Assembly (NCBI GenBank): GCA_002299125.1
Contig: DBNU01000097.1
Coordinates: 1-36,196 of the forward strand
Direction of reading: 5' to 3'
Source of the DNA: Proteobacteria bacterium UBA664
GTDB lineage: Bacteria; Pseudomonadota; Gammaproteobacteria; UBA7966
Length of the DNA stretch: 36,196 bases
The position numbers were made by a program, and so were the translations under genes. Below the pieces are notes generated by a model. It saw only the letters and a program-made list of their open reading frames with translations. It was not told where the DNA came from and did not search any database. Below are positions 31,299-36,196 of the stretch, piece by piece (within the stretch, counting starts at the first letter, position 1; each line of letters starts with the position of its first letter).

Positions 31299-32384
31299 AT
31301 GTCGGTTCGCGTCCTGATCGTCGATGATTCGGCCTTCTTCCGTCGGACGGTGCGGCAACTGCTTGCAAGTGATCCGCGCATCGAGGTGGTCGGTGAGGCC
31401 GCCAACGGCGAGGAAGCGCTGCGCCTGGTGGGCGAATGCAATCCGGATGTCATCACGATGGATGTGCAGATGCCGGTCATGGACGGCATCACCGCTGTGC
31501 ACAGGCTGAAGGGCATTACACGCGCACGCATCCTCATGTTTTCCCACCTGACCTACGAGGGGGCGCGCTCGACGGTCGAGGCCCTGAGCGCCGGTGCCAG
31601 TGACTTCATCCCCAAGACGATCACCGACGCGCAAGGGGATCGCAGTGTGGCTGCGCGGGAGCTGTGTTCCCGCATTCATGCACTTGGCGCTGCGCATGCC
31701 GGTCCCCTCAAGGGACATGGTGTGGCAGCGTCCCCCGGCGAGGCTGGGTCTGGTATTGCCGGTGCGCGCAGACCCGTGGCCCCCGCTGGCAGTGGCGGTG
31801 TGCCGGATCTGGTCCTGGTCGGGGCATCGACGGGTGGCCCAGTCGCACTGCAGCGGCTGCTTTGCAGTGTCGCCGATGCAGCAGCGTGCCCGATCCTCAT
31901 CGTGCAGCACATGCCGGCAAGCTTCACCAGGGCGTTCGCCGAGCGCTTGGATTCCCTGTGCCGAATTGCGGTGAAGGAAGCCGAGCATGGCGATTGTCCT
32001 GCTCCCGGGCACGCCTACCTGGCTCCCGGAGGTCGTCAGATGCGCCTCGAACGGCACGCTGGACGGCTGCGGATTGTGGTGGAAGATGCCAGCCCGGCGC
32101 AGACCTACAAACCGTCGGTGGACGTGCTCTTCGAGTCAGTGGCGAAGCTCGGACTGCGTCAGGTCCTGGCAATCGTGATGACTGGCATGGGCAGTGATGG
32201 CTGTGCGGGTGCGCGTTCCCTGCACGAACTGGGTAACCGGATCTGGGCCGAGAGCGCTGAAAGTTGTGTCGTGTACGGGATGCCGCAGGTCGTGGTGAAT
32301 GCCGGTCTCGCAGATCGGGTGGCCAGCGCTGCCGACCTCGGCAGTGAACTCTCCCGGCTGTTGTCTGGCGCTCGGGCCGCCTGA
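31299..32384 (+). CDS. cheB: Chemotaxis methylesterase CheB
   Basis: CheB removes methyl groups from (and deamidates) chemoreceptors for adaptation. The 361-residue product has a receiver domain with Asp10, phosphoacceptor Asp55 (TMDVQMP) and Lys106 (IPKT), a Gly/Ala/Pro linker (about 130-168), and the catalytic domain with Ser177 (VGASTGGP), His204 (VQHMP) and Asp300 (TGMGSDG). All three catalytic residues are present. It begins 72 bases after cheA with only a weak ribosome site. No cheR is seen in the window. Confidence 0.95.
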   Translation: MSVRVLIVDDSAFFRRTVRQLLASDPRIEVVGEAANGEEALRLVGECNPDVITMDVQMPVMDGITAVHRLKGITRARILMFSHLTYEGARSTVEALSAGASDFIPKTITDAQGDRSVAARELCSRIHALGAAHAGPLKGHGVAASPGEAGSGIAGARRPVAPAGSGGVPDLVLVGASTGGPVALQRLLCSVADAAACPILIVQHMPASFTRAFAERLDSLCRIAVKEAEHGDCPAPGHAYLAPGGRQMRLERHAGRLRIVVEDASPAQTYKPSVDVLFESVAKLGLRQVLAIVMTGMGSDGCAGARSLHELGNRIWAESAESCVVYGMPQVVVNAGLADRVASAADLGSELSRLLSGARAA

Positions 32385-32406
32385 GTCCCACTGAGGGACC
32401 ACGCAC

Positions 32407-33279
32407 ATGGCGGACCTTCAGCCACGGCCGGAAGCTGATCCACCGCGATCCTTTTCTGTGCGATCGTCGGCCCAGACTCGGCTGAGTCCAGCCGGATCAA
32501 AGGCAGCACGAGCCTTTGGGCGGGCAACGCCGATGCGTTTCGATCCACTGACCTTGCTCGGCTTCTGCATCGCTTTCGGTGCGGTACTCGTGGCACAGCA
32601 GCTTGAGGGGGGCGCCATTGGTACCCTCCTGCATGGTCCTGCCTTTCTCATCGTCATGGGTGGTTCACTTGGGGCCTGCCTGGTGCAGACTCCCTGGCCG
32701 GTTCTCGCGCGGACCATTCGCATCTCGCGCTGGTTGATTGCCGCGCCTCGGCCTGAAACCGAGGTGGCAGTCCAGGCACTGGTTGATTGGGCGCGAGTGG
32801 CGCGCAAGGATGGTCTGCTCGCGCTCGAACGGCTGCTCGCACAGCAGAACGATCCCTTTCTGCATCGGGGTCTGCAATTGCTCGTGGATGGTGCCGAGCC
32901 GGAGGTCATCCGGCGCACGCTCGAGATCGACATCGACGCCCGCGAGGCGCGTGAGCTGGAGGCAGCAGCGGTCTTCGAGAGCGTCGGCGGTTACGCGCCA
33001 ACCATCGGCATCATTGGTGCGGTGCTGGGTCTGATTCAGGTTCTCGGCAATCTCGAGAATCCGAGTGTGCTTGGCGATGGCATTGCCGTGGCCTTCGTCG
33101 CCACGATCTACGGGGTCGGGCTCGCGAACCTTGTCCTGTTGCCTCTAGCGGGCCGCTTGCGTTCCGCCATCCAGGAGCAGTCCCGCTATCAGGACCTGCT
33201 GACCGAGGGTCTCTCCGCGATTGCGGAGGGAGAGAATCCCCGAGTGGTCGAATATCGCCTGCTGGGCCTGGCGCGCTAG
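32407..33279 (+). CDS. motC: Flagellar stator protein MotC (MotA family)
   Basis: MotC is the proton-channel subunit that pairs with MotD; Pseudomonas uses MotCD beside MotAB. The conserved protein starts at about MRFDPLTLLGFCIAFGAVL (ATG 32533), giving 248 residues, the family size. The ATG at 32407 has a better ribosome site (GAGGGA) and would add 42 Pro/Arg/Ser-rich residues, so the start is undecided. Four membrane helices are expected, with the conserved prolines in GGYAPTIGIIGAVLGLI (core YAPTIG) and LENPS. motD follows after 8 bases. Confidence 0.88.
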   Translation: MADLQPRPEADPPRSFSVRSSAQTRLSPAGSKAARAFGRATPMRFDPLTLLGFCIAFGAVLVAQQLEGGAIGTLLHGPAFLIVMGGSLGACLVQTPWPVLARTIRISRWLIAAPRPETEVAVQALVDWARVARKDGLLALERLLAQQNDPFLHRGLQLLVDGAEPEVIRRTLEIDIDAREARELEAAAVFESVGGYAPTIGIIGAVLGLIQVLGNLENPSVLGDGIAVAFVATIYGVGLANLVLLPLAGRLRSAIQEQSRYQDLLTEGLSAIAEGENPRVVEYRLLGLAR

Positions 33280-33287
33280 GAGGAGAG

Positions 33288-34208
33288 ATGCGCCGTCGAC
33301 GCCATGGAAGGCAGTCGGTCGCCAATGCAGGTGCGGCCACCGGGCATGCTGGCGGCAATCTGCGCTGGGTCGTCTCCTATGCCGATTTCATCACCCTGCT
33401 GTTCGGCTTCTTCGTGGTCATGTATGCAATGTCCTCGGTGAACGAAGGCAAGTACCGGGTCGTCACTGAATCTTTGGCACAGGCATTTCGCGAATCGCCG
33501 ACCCGGCTCATGCCCATCGATCTCGGCGGCGGTTCACCGCAGGACGCCACACTCGATGCCCTGGTGGCCGCCTTGCAGTCACCGCTCGAGGTGCCAGTGC
33601 CCGCAGATCTCCCTGGCGAGGCATCTCCAGGCTTTGACCTACACGACCGCATGGATGGCGAGTCCGCGCCACCGCTCGAGCGCAAGTCGACCATCGAGGC
33701 CCTGTCCGGGCTCGTTGCCGGATCTGGGGGGCAGGTGCGCGAGACCCCGCGAGGGGTTGAGGTGGAACTCGACGCCAATCTGCTCTTTGCCAGTGGCAAG
33801 GCAGAGCTTGCCCCAGAGGCCATCACCCTGATCCAGGGCCTTGCGCGAGAACTCGAGCCCTATCCCGGACGTATCGAAGTTGAGGGACATACGGATGATC
33901 GCCCCATCCAATCCCCAATCTTCCCCTCCAACTGGGAGCTCTCGGGCGCGCGCGCTGCTGCCGTGGTGAAGTCCATGCTCGATGTCGATCTCTCGCCCGC
34001 TCGATTTGGTGCCATCGGCTTCGGCGAGTATCGGCCCGTGGCCGACAACGCGACCGAGGAAGGTCGCGCCCGCAATCGGCGCGTCGTGATCCGTTTGCGG
34101 GACGATGCCGAGGATGCCTTGCCGGCTGCAGTAGCGGCGGGCAGGGCAGGCATGAGTGGGCTCGAGCGTGACACTGCGTGGCCGGCGCCCGATGGGTTGC
34201 GCCTGTGA
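33288..34208 (+). CDS. motD: Flagellar stator protein MotD (MotB family)
   Basis: MotD anchors the stator to peptidoglycan and carries the proton-binding Asp. The 306-residue product has a short basic N-terminus, one membrane helix (about 29-50) with YADFITLLFGFFVVMYA (Asp33 is the proton site), a plug/linker region, and an OmpA-like domain (about 160-275: FASGKAELAPEA, EVEGHTDDRPI, NWELSGARAAAVV, RNRRVVI). Its ribosome site AGGAGGAG is strong. The stop overlaps the GTG start of the next gene. Confidence 0.94.
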   Translation: MRRRRHGRQSVANAGAATGHAGGNLRWVVSYADFITLLFGFFVVMYAMSSVNEGKYRVVTESLAQAFRESPTRLMPIDLGGGSPQDATLDALVAALQSPLEVPVPADLPGEASPGFDLHDRMDGESAPPLERKSTIEALSGLVAGSGGQVRETPRGVEVELDANLLFASGKAELAPEAITLIQGLARELEPYPGRIEVEGHTDDRPIQSPIFPSNWELSGARAAAVVKSMLDVDLSPARFGAIGFGEYRPVADNATEEGRARNRRVVIRLRDDAEDALPAAVAAGRAGMSGLERDTAWPAPDGLRL

Positions 34209-35194
34209 AGGTCTGGACGGTAGCCAATCAGAAGGGCGGGGTAGGGAAGACCACCACTACGGTGTCGCTGGCGGGGCTGTTGGCCGGGCGCGGCGACCGT
34301 GTGCTGGTGGTGGACCTCGATCCGCATGGCTCGCTGACCGTGTACTTCGGGCTCGATCCGGACACCGTGGAGCCCAGTGTCTACACGCTGTTCCAACGGG
34401 CAGCATCGGGTACGCGCACGCCCCTGGCGTCCTGTCTCAGACGCACGCGCAGTGAACGTATCGCCCTGCTGCCTGCCTCGAGTGCGCTGGTCTCCCTCGA
34501 CCGACAGCTCGGGGCGCAGACCGGCATGGGGTTGGTACTCGGGCAGGCACTGATGCAGTGGCGCGCGGCCTTCGACCATGTGCTCATCGACTGCCCGCCC
34601 ACCCTGGGTATCCTGATGGTGAATGCCCTGGCCGCCTGTGACCGACTCATCGTGCCCGTGCAGACGGAGTTTCTCGCGCTCAAGGGCCTCGAGCGCCTGC
34701 TGCACACCCTGGCGATGATCAGGCGCTCGCGACCCGTGCGCGCCGACATGCTGATTGTCCCGACCATGTACGACCGCCGCACCCGTGCCTCGCAGCAGTG
34801 TCTGCAGACACTCCACGAGCAGCACGGCGATGCACTCTGGCCGCGCGCTATCCCGGCAGATAACAAGGTTCGCGAGGCAGCCCAGCAGGGCAGGCCGGTG
34901 ACCGAGTTGTTCCCTTATGCACGGGCCTCGCTCGCCTATGCGCATCTTCTGCACTATCTCGAAACGGGTGTGGACAGCGACCGCCATCCTTATGGTGAGG
35001 CGCTACCGACAGACCTCAGCGCTGCGGCACCGTTGCTGCCTGATGTGGAGCCCCTCGCCCTTGATCAGGCGCGACCAGCAACTCGCCCACCCGAGCGGTT
35101 GGCGGTGAACGAGGACAGTGACCCACGGCCATGGCCCACTCTCGGCAGCATTCCAATCACCGCTGCGCCTCACCCTCTTGAGATCACGGCATGA
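34205..35194 (+). CDS. parC: ParA-like ATPase ParC for polar chemotaxis arrays
   Basis: A ParA/MinD-type ATPase of the chemotaxis-linked ParC group, which places chemoreceptor arrays at the pole (Vibrio). This is not the topoisomerase subunit of the same name. The start is the GTG at 34205, overlapping the motD stop, because MKVWTVANQKGGVGKTTT is the family N-terminus; the GTG at 34178 would lie inside motD. The deviant Walker A has Lys10 and Lys15, Walker A' is VVDLDPHGS, and VLIDCPPTLG is Walker B. The product has 329 residues, about 65-75 more than usual, as a Pro-rich C-terminal tail (about 255-329). The stop overlaps parP. Confidence 0.9.
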   Translation: MKVWTVANQKGGVGKTTTTVSLAGLLAGRGDRVLVVDLDPHGSLTVYFGLDPDTVEPSVYTLFQRAASGTRTPLASCLRRTRSERIALLPASSALVSLDRQLGAQTGMGLVLGQALMQWRAAFDHVLIDCPPTLGILMVNALAACDRLIVPVQTEFLALKGLERLLHTLAMIRRSRPVRADMLIVPTMYDRRTRASQQCLQTLHEQHGDALWPRAIPADNKVREAAQQGRPVTELFPYARASLAYAHLLHYLETGVDSDRHPYGEALPTDLSAAAPLLPDVEPLALDQARPATRPPERLAVNEDSDPRPWPTLGSIPITAAPHPLEITA

Positions 35195-35994
35195 AGCGTG
35201 AACTCGCCATCCAGGATCAGGAACAGGCACTCGCGCGCTACCTCGATGCGCTTTTCACACCGGTGGTCAGCCCGGTAGCAGAGCCAAAGCCACGGCTGAC
35301 AGAGGTTGCTGTTGACCTGAATGGCCCGCTGGTGATCGTGCAGACGCCAACGACATCGGATGCGGTCGCGTCAGCCGTGATGGACAGCAGCAGCGTGCCG
35401 ACCGGGGTGGCTGCAGAGCAGGGGCCCGCGCGTAGTTCGTCAGCGGCAATGGTCGGTATCGGCCCCGGCTTCCGAGCTGAAGTCCTGATCGTCAGACACC
35501 GGGGACTGCGGCTTGCCTTGCCGATGCCGGCGCTCGAGGCGGTACTGCCAGCGCCGGATGATTACCCGCGCTTGCCTGGTCAGGCCACTTGGATGCGCGG
35601 CGTCTTCCAGCATCGCGGGCGCAATGTGCCGGTGGTATCCATCGATGTGTTGTCACCCGGATGCGATTGGCCCGAGACATCTGCTGTTACGCCGCCCCAG
35701 ATCCTGATCCTCGGTGATGGGCGTTGGGCGTTGCACGTCGAAGAAGTCATCGGCACCCGTGCGCTCGCCCCCGGCGACTACCGCTTGCGGGCAGAGCGGC
35801 AACGCTTGCCCTGGCTTGCGGGCTATGTCACCGATGGCCTGCTGAGTCTCATCGAGGGCGAGGCACTTGCAGCCTTCCTCGACGCACTCGTCGAGGAAGG
35901 TGAAGCAGGGCAGACCGCTGCGGGCGCCTCTGTTGGTGGCGCTCCGGTCACCCACGCGCGCAGCAAGGCCATTCATGGCATGGACACTGCTTGA
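35191..35994 (+). CDS. parP: CheW-domain array protein ParP
   Basis: A 267-residue protein with a CheW-like C-terminal domain (about 94-245: EVLIVRHRGLRLALPM, LEAVLP, MRGVFQHRGRNVPVVSI, ILILGDGRWALHVEEV, LPWLAGYVTDG) and a variable N-terminal part. The N-terminus has a short helix (EQALARYLDALF, 11-22) followed by a Pro/Ala/Ser linker. Location after parC and before cheW matches ParP, which binds ParC, CheA and receptors in Vibrio. The ATG overlaps the parC stop, so the two are likely made in fixed ratio. It could also be named CheW2, but the context favours ParP. Confidence 0.88.
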   Translation: MKRELAIQDQEQALARYLDALFTPVVSPVAEPKPRLTEVAVDLNGPLVIVQTPTTSDAVASAVMDSSSVPTGVAAEQGPARSSSAAMVGIGPGFRAEVLIVRHRGLRLALPMPALEAVLPAPDDYPRLPGQATWMRGVFQHRGRNVPVVSIDVLSPGCDWPETSAVTPPQILILGDGRWALHVEEVIGTRALAPGDYRLRAERQRLPWLAGYVTDGLLSLIEGEALAAFLDALVEEGEAGQTAAGASVGGAPVTHARSKAIHGMDTA

Positions 35995-36028
35995 AGCCGC
36001 GAAGACGCCCTGCACCAGAAACTTCACA

Positions 36029-36042
36029 GTCAATCCATTGAC
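36029..36042. promoter_or_regulatory. FleQ-box-like palindrome upstream of cheW
   Basis: GTCAATCCATTGAC is a perfect inverted repeat (GTCAAT, 2-base spacer, ATTGAC). It matches the published Pseudomonas FleQ consensus GTCaNTAAAtTGAC at 11 of the 13 defined positions; only the two central bases differ. It lies 36-49 bases upstream of the cheW ATG, in the 83-base gap after parP. No clear sigma-54 or sigma-70 core follows it. Confidence 0.5.
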
Positions 36043-36077
36043 GCTAGCGCAATCCCCACTCGACAGGAGACCGATCG

Positions 36078-36196
36078 ATGACTGCCAAAGTCGCTGCCAG
36101 CCCGATGGCTGCCAACCAGGACCCGGTCCTGCGCTGGGTGACCTTCAAGCTCGACAACGAGACCTTCGGGGTGAATGTCATGCAGGTGCAGGAAGT
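36078..36196 (+). CDS. cheW: Chemotaxis coupling protein CheW, 3' truncated by window
   Basis: CheW links chemoreceptors to CheA. Translation from the ATG at 36078 (ACAGGAGA upstream) gives 39 complete codons before the window ends, including VLRWVTFKLDNETFGVNVMQ and VQEV, the first strands of a CheW domain. This reads like the main CheW of Pseudomonas-type clusters, distinct from the CheW domain in parP. The rest is outside the window. Confidence 0.9.
   Translation, partial: MTAKVAASPMAANQDPVLRWVTFKLDNETFGVNVMQVQE

Noticed and set aside
31116..32057. 313-codon open frame on the minus strand opposite cheA/cheB
   Set aside because: Shadow of cheB in a GC-rich genome; no recognisable domain or ribosome site, while cheB has all catalytic residues.
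36030..36056. Sigma-28 promoter before cheW
   Set aside because: TCAA with the right spacing to GCAATCCC, but the -10 box shares only GC with the GCCGATAA consensus.

Overview
The window (36,196 bases, GC-rich at roughly 60% by eye) is almost entirely one flagellar and chemotaxis supercluster from a gammaproteobacterium with a polar flagellum. The evidence is the Pseudomonas/Vibrio-style regulators FleQ, FleS and FleR, the placement proteins FlhF and FlhG, sigma-28 FliA, a MotC/MotD stator pair, and the polar-array proteins ParC and ParP beside CheA. There are no enteric flhDC genes. Genus cannot be fixed from the sequence; something outside Pseudomonas and Vibrio is likely because of the gene order and the isocitrate dehydrogenase inserted in the cluster.

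Layout. 1-3048: tail of a flagellin gene, a hairpin, then flaG, fliD, fliS and fliT (filament cap and export chaperones), with a sigma-54 promoter before fliD. 3124-7342: fleQ behind a sigma-70 type promoter, then the fleS-fleR two-component pair behind a probable sigma-54 promoter. 7473-13422: fliEFGHIJ (rod junction, MS ring, switch, export ATPase). 13469-14914: on the opposite strand, a 481-residue isocitrate dehydrogenase, the only non-motility gene. 15290-16669: fliK with its own sigma-54 promoter. 17005-24760: fliLMNOPQR-flhB-flhA (stator support, switch, export gate), again behind a sigma-54 promoter. 24832-27888: flhF, flhG and fliA. 27947-36196: cheY, cheZ, cheA, cheB, motC, motD, parC, parP and the start of cheW, which runs off the window end.

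How it works together. FleQ, made from a housekeeping promoter, would switch on sigma-54 promoters (fliD, fleSR, fliK, fliL). FleS/FleR drives the next tier and FliA the late genes. FlhF and FlhG set pole and number. CheA, CheY, CheZ, CheB and CheW control the switch, and ParC/ParP keep the array polar. Genes are tightly packed with many 4-base stop/start overlaps (fleS/fleR, fliF/fliG, fliN/fliO, fliO/fliP, flhB/flhA, cheY/cheZ, motD/parC, parC/parP), which suggests translational coupling.

Most of the window is ordinary for its type. The points worth a second look are: paired FliM-like acidic helices in the CheA linker; the isocitrate dehydrogenase sitting at the seam between two flagellar blocks and carrying NAD-type residues; a FleQ-box-like palindrome before cheW; a 20-base perfect palindrome between idh and fliK; a histidine-rich insertion in FliL; and an unexplained C-rich segment between fliK and fliL. 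I found no RNA genes, insertion sequences or CRISPR arrays.
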